Shown here: positions 1 to 7,508 of the stretch, one piece after another | How the letters are laid out: each line of letters begins with the position of its first letter | Position numbering within the stretch: the stretch's first letter is position 1 | From: Defluviitaleaceae bacterium | GTDB taxonomy: Bacteria; Bacillota; Clostridia; Lachnospirales; UBA5962 | Assembly: GCA_009779915.1 (NCBI GenBank) | Contig: WRBA01000012.1 | Coordinates: forward strand, 1 to 64,000 | DNA: 64,000 bases | Direction of reading: 5' to 3' | Made by a program: the position numbers and the translations under genes | Notes under the pieces: generated by a model | Seen by the model: the letters and a program-made list of their open reading frames with translations, nothing else | The model's database searches: none | Told to the model about the DNA's origin: nothing

Positions 1-5
1 CACGA

Positions 6-313
6 AATCCATGCATTTTGTAAGCAAAATGTATGGATTCTCGAGGCTCGTTTAAGACCATTTTGGTCTTAAACGACTATATCGCTTTTTGCTTCAACAA
101 TGACCCGCAATAGCGGACGAGCCACAAGGCTCGGTTCCGGCTTTAGCCGGAAGTCTCCCTTTTCCGAAAACCGCGGAAAAATCATAGTCGCAAAACACTC
201 GCTTGCCCTCGTACCGCTCTAAAAAATTGCTTCAACTTAGGTTATGCACTGTTGCCAAGAGCGAACGCAGCATATGCGGAGATGATCCTTCTGAGCATAA
301 TCACGAAGTGATT
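6..313. repeat. Non-coding region with a chain of short hairpins
   Basis: No gene is supported between the window start and mntP. The stretch carries five short palindromes: 6-39 (15-bp arms, one G-T wobble), 48-76 (13-bp arms, 3-base loop), 119-132 (GAGCC/GGCTC), 135-152 (TTCCGGCT/AGCCGGAA) and 299-313 (AATCAC/GTGATT). None is followed by a clear T-run, so they are not ordinary terminators. They could be REP-like intergenic repeats or part of a structured RNA whose other half lies outside the window. Confidence 0.5.
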
Positions 314-400
314 GTGCGAATGCAAGTGAGTGCTGAGGCAAAGTGGCTTAAAATCAGCCGGAAAGACGAAGATTTGTGATAGCTTATTGAATACAGGTTC

Positions 401-955
401 TTAATTAAGTAAAATATTAACACCCATAAGTATAAGTATAACACCGCCGGCAAACTCCGCTTTGGCTTTGAATTTTGTGCCGCATAAAGCTCCTAATTTA
501 ACACCTATTATTGACAATGAAAAGGTCATAATGCCAATAATTAAAGCCGCAGCAATAATATTAACCTCAAGAAAAGCAAATGATATGCCAACCGCAAGCG
601 CATCAATACTGGTGGCAATAGCAAATGGGAGCATTTTTGAAGGACGTGGGGAGATTTCGACAATATCGCAGGTCTCCCCTTTTGTTAAGCTTTCCCAAAT
701 CATTTTGCCTCCAATAATTCCAAGAAGGACAAAAGCAACTATATGCCCAAAAGCAAAAATCGGCTCCGCAAACCAAGCCGCCAGGAAAAAGCCTATAATA
801 GGCATGATGGCTTGTGCCGCACCGAAATATAGCCCTACAATAATCGCGCTCTTTAAACCATTTGCTGTGGAGCATTTAAGCCCGGCACAAATAGCCACCG
901 CAAATGCATCTATTGAAAGGGCAAATGCAAGTAAAAAAATTTCAAATAAGCTCAT
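401..955 (-). CDS. mntP: Manganese efflux pump MntP
   Basis: The 184-residue protein is the size of MntP (YebN/DUF204), an inner-membrane exporter of Mn(II). It has six hydrophobic segments in two related halves. The first half opens with LAFALSIDAFAVAICAG and the second with ATSIDALAVGISFAF; the repeated SIDA motif with a membrane-embedded acidic residue is the family signature. The start has an AGGAG ribosome site just upstream. It is the last gene of a minus-strand run that begins with a manganese riboswitch at 2755-2865, so manganese control of the whole unit is plausible. No separate terminator was seen between the oadG-like gene and mntP, but a structured 126-base leader precedes it (956-1128). 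Confidence 0.93.
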   Translation of the reverse strand: MSLFEIFLLAFALSIDAFAVAICAGLKCSTANGLKSAIIVGLYFGAAQAIMPIIGFFLAAWFAEPIFAFGHIVAFVLLGIIGGKMIWESLTKGETCDIVEISPRPSKMLPFAIATSIDALAVGISFAFLEVNIIAAALIIGIMTFSLSIIGVKLGALCGTKFKAKAEFAGGVILILMGVNILLN

Positions 956-1128
956 TTAGTCTCCTGTTAGACCTGTCTGCTAACCTCATCTCACCATCTT
1001 TTCGACCTATTTTCTATCTTACTGTGTCAAGACCTTCTAACAAGAGCTTTGGCTTTGCGCCGTCACTCTTTCCTTGCACAATGGAAAATATCCTCGAAAA
1101 TCTGACAAAAGCAGGTTAGCGGACGGAT
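956..1128 (-). promoter_or_regulatory. Structured leader before mntP, class unknown
   Basis: On the minus strand the 5' region of mntP is bracketed by complementary arms: plus-strand 975-986 (GTCTGCTAACCT) pairs with 1113-1124 (AGGTTAGCGGAC), 12 bp with one G-U, enclosing 126 bases. The arm nearer mntP lies about 10 bases from its ribosome site, so pairing could affect translation. The interior lacks the GGAGUAGC and GCRAGA landmarks of yybP-ykoY. A GCGCAAAGCC stretch recalls the c-di-GMP-I aptamer, but the rest of that consensus is missing. Confidence 0.4.
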
Positions 1129-1242
1129 CTATTTATCCTGAAATATTTTAGTCATAATCTTAACTGCGAAATAAAGAACGGTAAGGGCACCAAAAACCCC
1201 TATAAGCCCATAAAACATTAACTCCAATGATAATATAAACAT
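1129..1242 (-). CDS. OadG-like small membrane subunit of a Na+-pump decarboxylase (37 aa)
   Basis: A 37-codon frame begins with ATG at 1240-1242 behind an excellent AAGGAGG site (1250-1256) and ends with TAG at 1129-1131. The product is one transmembrane helix; residues 11-34 run through YGLIGVFGALTVLYFAVKIM. The Gly-rich start, aromatic/Val middle and IxxMTKIF end match the N-terminal helix of OadG/MmdD gamma subunits, which anchor the carboxyltransferase subunit to the membrane beta subunit. It follows oadB on the same strand, separated only by the repeat element at 1255-1529. It is far shorter than usual OadG proteins (about 80-100 residues) and lacks the Pro/Ala-rich tail. The gene is very likely real; the OadG assignment rests on the helix pattern and position. 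Confidence 0.65.
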   Translation of the reverse strand: MFILSLELMFYGLIGVFGALTVLYFAVKIMTKIFQDK

Positions 1243-1254
1243 ATTAAGACCTCC

Positions 1255-1529
1255 TTAGGGCTAGGAGAGTCGAACCTTGTACGCCCATAGCCCAAAAAAT
1301 TTGATTAATCTTCATTTTCGTCCTAGATGGGCTGATTGCCCACCGTCGTCCTCAAATTTTGCTAAATGCAAATTTTTTGTGGCTATGGGTCTACGAGTTT
1401 TGCGGATGGAATTTTTGAAACCGCCGCGAAAGAGGACACAGCCTTACCGCAGTAAGGCAAGGACAATGACAAAGGCGGGGCTAAAATTCCACCGCAAAAC
1501 CGCTCATTGTTCGACTCTCCTAGCCCTAA
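1255..1529 (-). repeat. Intercistronic inverted-repeat element, copy 1 (275 bp)
   Basis: The element has perfect 21-bp terminal inverted repeats (1255-1275 and 1509-1529; outer part TAGGGCTAGGAGAGTCGAAC). On the minus strand it begins in the stop codon of oadB (TAG at 1526-1528) and ends in the Shine-Dalgarno of the OadG-like gene. It therefore fills exactly the space between two operon genes. Read on the minus strand, the left end continues AATGAGCGGTTTTG then GGTGGAATTT. The right end has CGAAAATGAAGAT, AATCAAATTTTTT and GTACAAGGTTCGACTCTCC. The same blocks occur in copy 2 (7506-7680). It encodes no transposase, so it resembles a MITE or an ERIC/RUP-type element. Confidence 0.85.
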
Positions 1530-2668
1530 CTTAATAACCAAGGCACAATCGCCAAAACCATACCACCGGCTATTGCTGAAGCCACCTGCCCAGCCACATT
1601 GGCAGAAACTGCCGGCATAAGTATAAAGTTTGTAGGGTCTTCTTCTGCTGCCATTTTTTGCACCAGCCTGGCAGACATGGGAAATGCCGATATCCCTGCC
1701 GCACCTACCATAGGGTTAATCTTACTTTTAGAGAACAAATTCAAAATTTTTACAAATATTACTCCTCCAGCCGTATCAAATACAAAAGCAACAAGACCAA
1801 GAGCAAGTATTATTAACGTCATAGGCTGTAAAAACCTTTCGTAATGCATTGTTGCACCTATGGTTATGCCCAAAAGCAATGTTACAAGATTGGCAAGCTC
1901 ATTTTGAGCGGATTTTGATAAACGCTCAAGTACACCGCTTTCTCTTATTAAATTGCCAAACATTAAAAGCCCCACTAAAGGCACGGCAACCGGGGCTAAA
2001 ATGCCGGATATAACAGTAACCACTATTGGAAACATTATAAGTGCTGTTTTTGAGATTTTTTTATCCGAATAATCCATACGAATAAGCCGTTCCTGTTTTG
2101 TAGTCAAAGCTTTTATTACCGGCGGCTGAATTATAGGTACCAAAGCCATATACGAATATGCAGCAACTGCAATAGGACCCAGTAAATGATGGGCAAACCT
2201 TGATGCAACAAATATGGATGTAGGCCCATCAGCTGTGCCTAATATACCTATTGCCGATGCCGATTTTAAATCAATCCCAAGCCCCGGAAAAGTATAGCCA
2301 AGGAGTACAACAGCCACAACAGTGGCAAATATACCAAACTGAGCCGCCGCCCCTAAAAACAGCATTTTAGGGTTTTTTATAAGCACCGAAAAGTCAATCA
2401 TAGCCCCAACAGCAACAAAAATAAGGACAGGAAAGATTTCCGTTAAAATCCCAGCATTATAGAAAATTTGCAAAACCCCTGCCTCACCCTCAAATTCCCA
2501 CACTGCCGCAAAAGGCAGATTTACAAGTATCGCCCCAAAACCTATAGGCAAAAGAAGCATCGGCTCGTAATCCTTCTTTACTGCAAGTAAAATAAGTACG
2601 CCGCCTATACCCATCATTATAAGCGATGAAAAGTTTAAACTCAATAACCCTTGAAAAAGCACTTCCAT
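1526..2668 (-). CDS. Sodium-pump decarboxylase beta subunit (OadB/MmdB/GcdB family)
   Basis: At 380 residues with about nine to eleven membrane segments this matches the beta subunit of Na+-translocating carboxylic-acid decarboxylases (oxaloacetate, methylmalonyl-CoA or glutaconyl-CoA). That subunit decarboxylates carboxybiotin and exports Na+. Family landmarks are the N-terminal MMGIGGVLILLAVKKDYEPM, the FVAVGAMIDFSVLI segment, the GTADGPTSIFVAS loop with the conserved Asp, and the C-terminal FPMSARLVQKMAAEEDP. A TTAGGAGGATA site precedes the ATG. It is the first gene after a manganese riboswitch. The alpha/carboxyltransferase and biotin-carrier genes are not adjacent, so the substrate cannot be told. 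Confidence 0.9.
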   Translation of the reverse strand: MEVLFQGLLSLNFSSLIMMGIGGVLILLAVKKDYEPMLLLPIGFGAILVNLPFAAVWEFEGEAGVLQIFYNAGILTEIFPVLIFVAVGAMIDFSVLIKNPKMLFLGAAAQFGIFATVVAVVLLGYTFPGLGIDLKSASAIGILGTADGPTSIFVASRFAHHLLGPIAVAAYSYMALVPIIQPPVIKALTTKQERLIRMDYSDKKISKTALIMFPIVVTVISGILAPVAVPLVGLLMFGNLIRESGVLERLSKSAQNELANLVTLLLGITIGATMHYERFLQPMTLIILALGLVAFVFDTAGGVIFVKILNLFSKSKINPMVGAAGISAFPMSARLVQKMAAEEDPTNFILMPAVSANVAGQVASAIAGGMVLAIVPWLLS

Positions 2669-2720
2669 TGGCTATATCCTCCTAAGTATCTATAATTTCC
2701 TACTTTTTATTATTAAATAC

Positions 2721-2763
2721 AAAAAGAGACCTTGTTTGTACAAAAATAACAAACAAAAGTCTC
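2721..2763 (-). terminator. Riboswitch expression-platform terminator
   Basis: On the minus strand GAGACTTTTGTTTGT pairs with ACAAACAAGGTCTC and is followed by TTTTT (2721-2725). The ascending arm (2749-2763) includes the GAGACTTTT that closes P1 of the aptamer. Terminator and ligand-bound aptamer are therefore mutually exclusive, as in transcription-activating yybP-ykoY switches. Confidence 0.85.
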
Positions 2764-2865
2764 GCAAACCACATAAAATGGCTGTTTAACCGAACGAGTA
2801 AAAGCAATACTTTATCTCGCTGTGCTGACGACTAAACATGTAAAATCACAATGCTACTCCCTTTT
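2755..2865 (-). ncRNA. yybP-ykoY manganese riboswitch aptamer
   Basis: Read on the minus strand, the leader begins AAAAGGGAGTAGC (2865-2853) and closes with GCGAGACTTTT (2765-2755). These are the two conserved flanks of the yybP-ykoY Mn2+ aptamer (AAAGG-GGAGUAGC ... GCAAGA-CCUUU), with P1 formed by AAAAG/CTTTT. Between them lie GTCGTCAGCA, matching the conserved UCGUCA loop element, a GTTTA/TAAAC stem and a short CCA-loop-TGG hairpin. The 111-base length is normal for the class. The terminator at 2721-2763 shares the 3' P1 strand, so Mn2+ binding should favour read-through into oadB and probably oadG-mntP. The class is recognised from consensus, not from a covariance search. Confidence 0.87.
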
Positions 2866-2870
2866 AGGGG

Positions 2871-2899
2871 ATTTTACTATAAAAGCATTTAGTTGTCAA
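2871..2899 (-). promoter_or_regulatory. Sigma-A-type promoter for the riboswitch operon
   Basis: On the minus strand TTGACA (2894-2899) is separated by 17 bases from TAAAAT (2871-2876). Transcription would start a few bases before the aptamer's first P1 base at 2865, leaving almost no extra 5' sequence. Confidence 0.8.
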
Positions 2900-3015
2900 T
2901 CTTTTCTATATACATGGATTGATGCGTCGCAAACTTAAAATCCGTAGACTGGGCTTGTCACCTTTCAATAAAATCAGCATAGTATACAATATCCAAGTAA
3001 TAAAGGAGGATAATT

Positions 3016-3114
3016 ATGTGGTGGAATTTTAGACCTTGGGGCTTTGGCCCTCACTGGGGACCTAGACATTTTTGGGGACCAAGATTTTTCGGACCCAGAC
3101 GCTGGTTTTGGTAA
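3016..3114 (+). CDS. 32-residue Trp/Phe/Pro/Arg-rich peptide, unknown function
   Basis: ATG at 3016 follows AAAGGAGGATAATT, an optimal ribosome site, and the frame closes with TAA at 3112-3114. A strong hairpin terminator follows at 3134-3159, so this is a free-standing gene. The product starts MWWNFRPWGFGPHW and ends RFFGPRRWFW. It holds seven Trp, seven Phe, five Pro, five Arg and six Gly and repeats the unit W/F-G-P-R/H. It has no signal peptide, no Cys, no Lys and only aromatic, basic or small residues. No family is recognised. The upstream TATACAAT (about 2982-2989) resembles the -10 of mother-cell SigE promoters as much as a SigA -10, so a spore-coat peptide is possible; this is speculative. 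The gene itself is well supported. Confidence 0.75.
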   Translation: MWWNFRPWGFGPHWGPRHFWGPRFFGPRRWFW

Positions 3115-3133
3115 GCTTTGATATACATATAAC

Positions 3134-3159
3134 AAACCGCTTGGCTACCCAAGCGGTTT
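3134..3159. terminator. Bidirectional terminator
   Basis: AAACCGCTTGG (3134-3144) pairs perfectly with CCAAGCGGTTT (3149-3159) around a 4-base loop, with T/A-rich sequence on both sides. It can end the 32-residue peptide gene on the plus strand and the deacetylase gene on the minus strand. Confidence 0.85.
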
Positions 3160-3172
3160 ATTATTTACAAAA

Positions 3173-3997
3173 TTACCTGGTCACATTAGGTATTTGACGG
3201 CCTTCATGATTAATTGTAAAATTTTCCCTATGTATAAGTTCAGAAAGCGGAACCATCTCAAAGCCTCTGTCTTGCAGCCCTCTTAAAATTATAGGCAGGG
3301 TTTTCGGTGTATCCCTGGCACCATTATGAAAAAGTATTATAGAGCCGTTTCGCAAATTTTTATGGTTTAATACTTGATTAATTTCGTAATCCGGCCCTTT
3401 ATTCATCCAGTCATGACTATCAACATCCCATTGAATTGCAAAATACCCAAGTTCCTCTGCCGCCTGAATCACCGTATTATTATATTCACCAAAAGGCGGT
3501 CTGAACAAATCCATCTCTATGCCAAGTAAATCCTTAACCTTATCATGAACCCCTTGTATCTCCTGCTTATTTCTCTCAAGGCTCAGCTGATTGCCATGGG
3601 CGTGAGTGTCGCCGTGATTGCCTATATCATGTCCCGCATCAAATATCCTTCTAACTTCCTCAGGGTGCTTTTCGACCCAATAACCACATAGAAAAAAGGT
3701 AGCCCTTACGTTAAAATCAGCAAGTATGCCTAAAAGTGTATCCGTATCTTCAGCCCCCCAAGCCGCATCAAAGGTTACTGAAAGCTGCTGATTCGGCGTT
3801 TCCACAGAGTAAATAGGCAATTTTCTAGTCGCTGTGTTTTGGGCAAAAACGCTTACAATACTATCCTGATTAAGGCTCATAGCCGCAAATATAACAACCC
3901 CCAAAAGACATATAGAAAGTGCTATATTGTACCTATTAGACCTCCAAAACCTACTGATTTTGTCTCTTTTTTTTGAAATCCTAGTAATTTTTATCAT
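3173..3997 (-). CDS. Polysaccharide deacetylase, NodB fold, PdaB-like
   Basis: The chosen start (MIKITRISKKRDK...) has GAGGAAGGGG six bases upstream and is followed by a basic stretch and one TM segment (residues about 22-42), giving a 274-residue membrane-anchored extracytoplasmic enzyme. An upstream in-frame ATG would add 42 residues without a better ribosome site. The NodB domain spans about residues 72-250: LSVTFDAAWGAEDT (metal Asp; an Ala replaces the second Asp of the usual TFDD), NHGDTHAHGN (metal His pair), LFRPPFGEYN, WDVDSHDW and IILFHNG. The TFD(I/A)xWG form and length resemble B. subtilis PdaB, a sporulation deacetylase of unclear substrate. The sporulation link is inferred from similarity only. 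Confidence 0.85.
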   Translation of the reverse strand: MIKITRISKKRDKISRFWRSNRYNIALSICLLGVVIFAAMSLNQDSIVSVFAQNTATRKLPIYSVETPNQQLSVTFDAAWGAEDTDTLLGILADFNVRATFFLCGYWVEKHPEEVRRIFDAGHDIGNHGDTHAHGNQLSLERNKQEIQGVHDKVKDLLGIEMDLFRPPFGEYNNTVIQAAEELGYFAIQWDVDSHDWMNKGPDYEINQVLNHKNLRNGSIILFHNGARDTPKTLPIILRGLQDRGFEMVPLSELIHRENFTINHEGRQIPNVTR

Positions 3998-4158
3998 AAA
4001 AACCCCTTCCTCTATAAACAAATTAATTTGTATTAATATATTAAAATTAGGACTTGTACTATGCCTTATCTTATCCCTGAGTAGTATACGGCTCACTTTT
4101 TCATATTCGAGCATATTTCGCATTTTTTTTGCTTTTCTTCCAAAACACTTAAAAAATA

Positions 4159-4167
4159 TGCTATACT
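4159..4167 (+). promoter_or_regulatory. Extended -10 promoter before the AI-2E-type gene
   Basis: TGCTATACT at 4159-4167 is an extended -10 element. The -35 (TTCCAA near 4138) is weak. It lies 44 bases before the ATG at 4211. Confidence 0.5.
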
Positions 4168-4210
4168 CTTTTTAGAATTGTTTAAAATAAAGCCTTTAAG
4201 GGAGACAAAT

Positions 4211-5374
4211 ATGACGAAATCACCCCTGTTAGAAAAACTTAAATCCTTAATCCCATATTTTCTACTTGCTCTTGCCATTATTATTGCATATAGAATTACA
4301 GGGGCACTAAATATTTTTATCGATTTTTTTAGACTTACATGGGGAGTTATATTGCCGTTTTTTTACGGATTTATATTAGCTTACATAATTAATATACCCT
4401 GCAGCGGTATACAGAAGCTGCTGTCTAAATCAACTAATAAATTTGTTCTTAAGAGAAAAAAGATGCTAAGTATACTTATTGTGTTTTTGATAGTGGCATT
4501 AATAGTTTTTTTAACATTAAATTTAATTGTCCCCGCTATAAGTGACAGTGTTTCATTCTTCTTTGAAAACGTTCATATTTATTGGGCTAGTATTATGGGA
4601 TTTATTGATTACATTAACGGGCTGGGGCTGTTTGAGTTTAACTTTAGCCCTGATGAGATAATTAATATGTTAGGTGATTTATTTGCTAATTTCAGTATGG
4701 ATACTCTTATGGCACCGATTAATGCTGTAATGGGGGCGGCAACGGCAGCATTCAGCGGTGTTATAGCCTTAATATCATCAATATATATTTTAGTCGAAAA
4801 AGACAGGTGCAAGGCATATATTGATAAACTTCTCAGAGTTTTTACTTCTGATGGGTTTAGAACCGTAACCATATCTATATTTAGCGGACTTAACCAAAAT
4901 TTCAGACAGTATATCCGCACACAAACTATTGACGGAATTATCCTTGGCACAATTGCAGCAATTATCCTCTTTCTGCTGGACTCACCCTATGCGTTGATAC
5001 TTGGCATTATGCTTGGAATTGTAAATTACATACCCTATTTCGGCTCAATATTCGGTACTTTGATAGCTGTATTTGTTGTAGTTTTGACCCAAGGCTTAGG
5101 CATAGGGGTTATAGCTGCTGCACTGCTGTTTGTTGCACAGCAAATTGACGCAAATATTATCCAGCCAAGACTTATGAGCGGCTCTTTCTCGCTTAGCCCC
5201 CTCCTTGTTATAATAAGTATATCTATAGGGGGTGCGATTTCCGGTATATTTGGCATGATTGTTGCAATCCCTATCGTTGCGGTGTTAAAAGATATATTTG
5301 ACAGTATTGTGGCACATTACGAGCATAAGAAATTTGGTGCTCTAGGCGATAAAGAGGTGGAAGATGTTAAATAG
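4211..5374 (+). CDS. AI-2E family transporter (PerM/YdiK-like)
   Basis: The start at 4211 follows AAGGGAGAC; an earlier in-frame ATG at 4178 lacks a ribosome site. The 387-residue product has paired N-terminal membrane helices, a long extracytoplasmic middle (residues about 90-160), and C-terminal helices with IDGIILGTIAAIILF, IVNYIPYFGSIFG and the PRLMSGSFSLSPLLVI segment typical of this family. Members are proposed autoinducer-2 exporters or Na+/H+ antiporters, so the substrate here is unknown. Its 3' end overlaps the next gene by 11 bases, indicating translational coupling. Confidence 0.88.
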   Translation: MTKSPLLEKLKSLIPYFLLALAIIIAYRITGALNIFIDFFRLTWGVILPFFYGFILAYIINIPCSGIQKLLSKSTNKFVLKRKKMLSILIVFLIVALIVFLTLNLIVPAISDSVSFFFENVHIYWASIMGFIDYINGLGLFEFNFSPDEIINMLGDLFANFSMDTLMAPINAVMGAATAAFSGVIALISSIYILVEKDRCKAYIDKLLRVFTSDGFRTVTISIFSGLNQNFRQYIRTQTIDGIILGTIAAIILFLLDSPYALILGIMLGIVNYIPYFGSIFGTLIAVFVVVLTQGLGIGVIAAALLFVAQQIDANIIQPRLMSGSFSLSPLLVIISISIGGAISGIFGMIVAIPIVAVLKDIFDSIVAHYEHKKFGALGDKEVEDVK

Positions 5375-7508
5375 TATAAGCAAATACAGAAAGTGGCTTA
5401 TTATAACCGCTCTTGCGGCTCTTGCCTGGCTGATTCTTCCAGGCTTGGACTTTCTTAACGAGGACAATATTTTACGCCTTGCGGAATTGCCCACTGTGCC
5501 GGCTGCAATAGTATTTTTGCTTCTTTATGCTCTGCAAGGTGCTATTATGGTGGTACCTACAGGGCTGCTTTATATTGGTGCAGGGCTTGCTTTTCCAACG
5601 TGGCTTGGTATACTTATAACCTATACCGGATTAACCGTATCTTTAAGTGTTGGCTATATAATAGGCGCAAGACTTGGTGAAGAAAAAGTAAATAAAATGC
5701 TTTCAAAGAATAAAAAGGTTTCAGATTTCCTAAACGGCAATAAAGATAACCTTTTATTTCTAAGTTTTATTTCCCGCCTGCTTCCAACGCCTTTTGGCTT
5801 AGTCAGCTTGTTTTTCGGTGCCCTTAAAGTGCCTTTTCCAAGCTATATATTTATGTCTCTGCTTGGGTTAAGCCCTTTTATGATACCTGTAGTATTTGCA
5901 GGGGCAGCTATTACAAACCCATTTTCAAGGGAATTTATAATTCCTTTTATAATAAGTTTTGTAATCACTTTTGTAATATATATTGCCTATAAAAAGCAAG
6001 TGGTGACTAAAACCCGCATAACCGTACTGCTTCTTGTAGCTCAGGTGCTATTATTTGCAGGGCTGATAAACAGAATGCTAAACGCTTTCCCTATCATCGC
6101 CCTTGGGATTTATCTATTTAGTATTTTCATGGTTTTAATGCTTGTTAAAAAGAACGAAACCGCCGCATATAAAGTCATTTGGATTATTGTAATCATTGCA
6201 CTTCCAATTTCCGGTGCCATTTTATATTTACTGTTTGGCATTAACCATCCGGCAAAAAGAGTTGCCGCCCATATGAAAGAGCATGCGGTGGTTGCAAAGC
6301 TTTTAGACGGCGATAATGTTTCTACATACGAAGATTTGGATGTTTTGGAGCGAAGTGCCGGAATAATGCATTATATCAGAAAATCATCAGCATACCACCA
6401 TTATGAAAACACCGAAACTACATATTACCCTATGGGTGAATTGATGTTTGAGGCAATGCTTTTAGAGCTTCAAAAGGCTGAGAAGTTTATATTTATTGAG
6501 TATTTTATCATATCAAAAAGTTATATGTGGGATAAAATACTTGAAATATTACTGGAAAAGGCGAAAGCAGGAGTGGATGTGCGCCTTATATTTGATGATA
6601 TAGGCTCTCTCGGGCTGTTTAATTCGGCTTATATGGCATCTCTCGGGGCGCAGGGCATTAAAATTATGCGCTTTAACCCTATCGTCCCATTTATATCTCC
6701 TTTTATGAACAACCGCAATCATAGGAAAATTATGGTAATCGACGGTCACACAGGCTTTAACGGTGGTATTAATATTTCCGACGAATATATAAATCTTGTG
6801 GAACATTGGGGTGTTTGGAAGGATACAGGGATTATGCTAAAAGGTGAGGCTGTATGGAGCTTTACCCTCATGTTTATAGAGACTTGGAATGCTTTTTGCA
6901 AAAATAAAGATGACCGTATAAATGATTATATAGAATACAAGTATTCAGATGATATAAATTACTCAACAGATGGGCTTATTATACCATACGGCGACTCTCC
7001 TTTGGAAAAAGAGCGTTTAGGGGAAAATATATACATCGATATCCTTAGCCAAGCTGAAAAATATGTATATATATTCTCCCCATATTTGATTATCAGCGAA
7101 AAAATGATTTACGCCATGCAAATGGCAGCAAAGCGCGGCGTTGATATAAGGATAGTAACCCCCGGTGTGCCTGATAAGAAAATAGTATATCGCCTGACCC
7201 GCTCATACTACGGCGATTTACTTGAAGCAGGGGTTAGGATTTATGAGTACACACCGGGATTTCTTCATGCTAAAAGCTTTGTTTGCGATGATAAAATTGC
7301 TGTTGTAGGCTCTATTAATTTGGATTATCGCAGTCTTTATTTACATTTTGAATGTGCAACATTTTTATATAAAGCAAAAGCAATTGGAGATATAAAGGAT
7401 GATGCTGTTAAATCTATCGCCTTAAGCCGTGAGATCTCGCAGTCAAGAAAGCAATTTTACAATGAATTTTTTGACGCTGTATTACATTTATTTGCACCGT
7501 TAATGTAG
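5364..7508 (+). CDS. DedA/VTT-domain and cardiolipin synthase fusion (714 aa)
   Basis: Residues 1 to about 205 form a TVP38/TMEM64 (VTT/DedA-type) membrane domain. Landmarks are VPTGLLYIGAGLAFP, the re-entrant SRLLPTPFGLVSLFFGAL and a PFPSYIFMSLLGLSPF turn. Residues about 215-290 are further helices matching the N-terminus of bacterial cardiolipin synthases (LPISGAILYLLFGINH). The rest is a double phospholipase-D fold with HKD motifs NHRKIMVIDG (His about 453) and HAKSFVCDDK (His about 635), the latter followed by GSINLDYRS. The enzyme should condense phosphatidylglycerol to cardiolipin. The fused VTT domain may scramble or deliver lipid to the active site, which is an inference. It is coupled to the AI-2E-type gene by overlap, and its TAG stop opens repeat copy 2. 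Confidence 0.9.
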   Translation: MLNSISKYRKWLIITALAALAWLILPGLDFLNEDNILRLAELPTVPAAIVFLLLYALQGAIMVVPTGLLYIGAGLAFPTWLGILITYTGLTVSLSVGYIIGARLGEEKVNKMLSKNKKVSDFLNGNKDNLLFLSFISRLLPTPFGLVSLFFGALKVPFPSYIFMSLLGLSPFMIPVVFAGAAITNPFSREFIIPFIISFVITFVIYIAYKKQVVTKTRITVLLLVAQVLLFAGLINRMLNAFPIIALGIYLFSIFMVLMLVKKNETAAYKVIWIIVIIALPISGAILYLLFGINHPAKRVAAHMKEHAVVAKLLDGDNVSTYEDLDVLERSAGIMHYIRKSSAYHHYENTETTYYPMGELMFEAMLLELQKAEKFIFIEYFIISKSYMWDKILEILLEKAKAGVDVRLIFDDIGSLGLFNSAYMASLGAQGIKIMRFNPIVPFISPFMNNRNHRKIMVIDGHTGFNGGINISDEYINLVEHWGVWKDTGIMLKGEAVWSFTLMFIETWNAFCKNKDDRINDYIEYKYSDDINYSTDGLIIPYGDSPLEKERLGENIYIDILSQAEKYVYIFSPYLIISEKMIYAMQMAAKRGVDIRIVTPGVPDKKIVYRLTRSYYGDLLEAGVRIYEYTPGFLHAKSFVCDDKIAVVGSINLDYRSLYLHFECATFLYKAKAIGDIKDDAVKSIALSREISQSRKQFYNEFFDAVLHLFAPLM

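Noticed and set aside
1040-1090. c-di-GMP-I (GEMM) riboswitch in the mntP leader
   Set aside because: Only a GCGCAAAGCC stretch matches; the GGGCAAACC-type 5' part and the tetraloop receptor are missing.
1277-1534. An 85-codon plus-strand frame inside repeat copy 1
   Set aside because: It lies wholly within the inverted-repeat element, has no ribosome site, is not preserved in copy 2 and has low-complexity basic composition.
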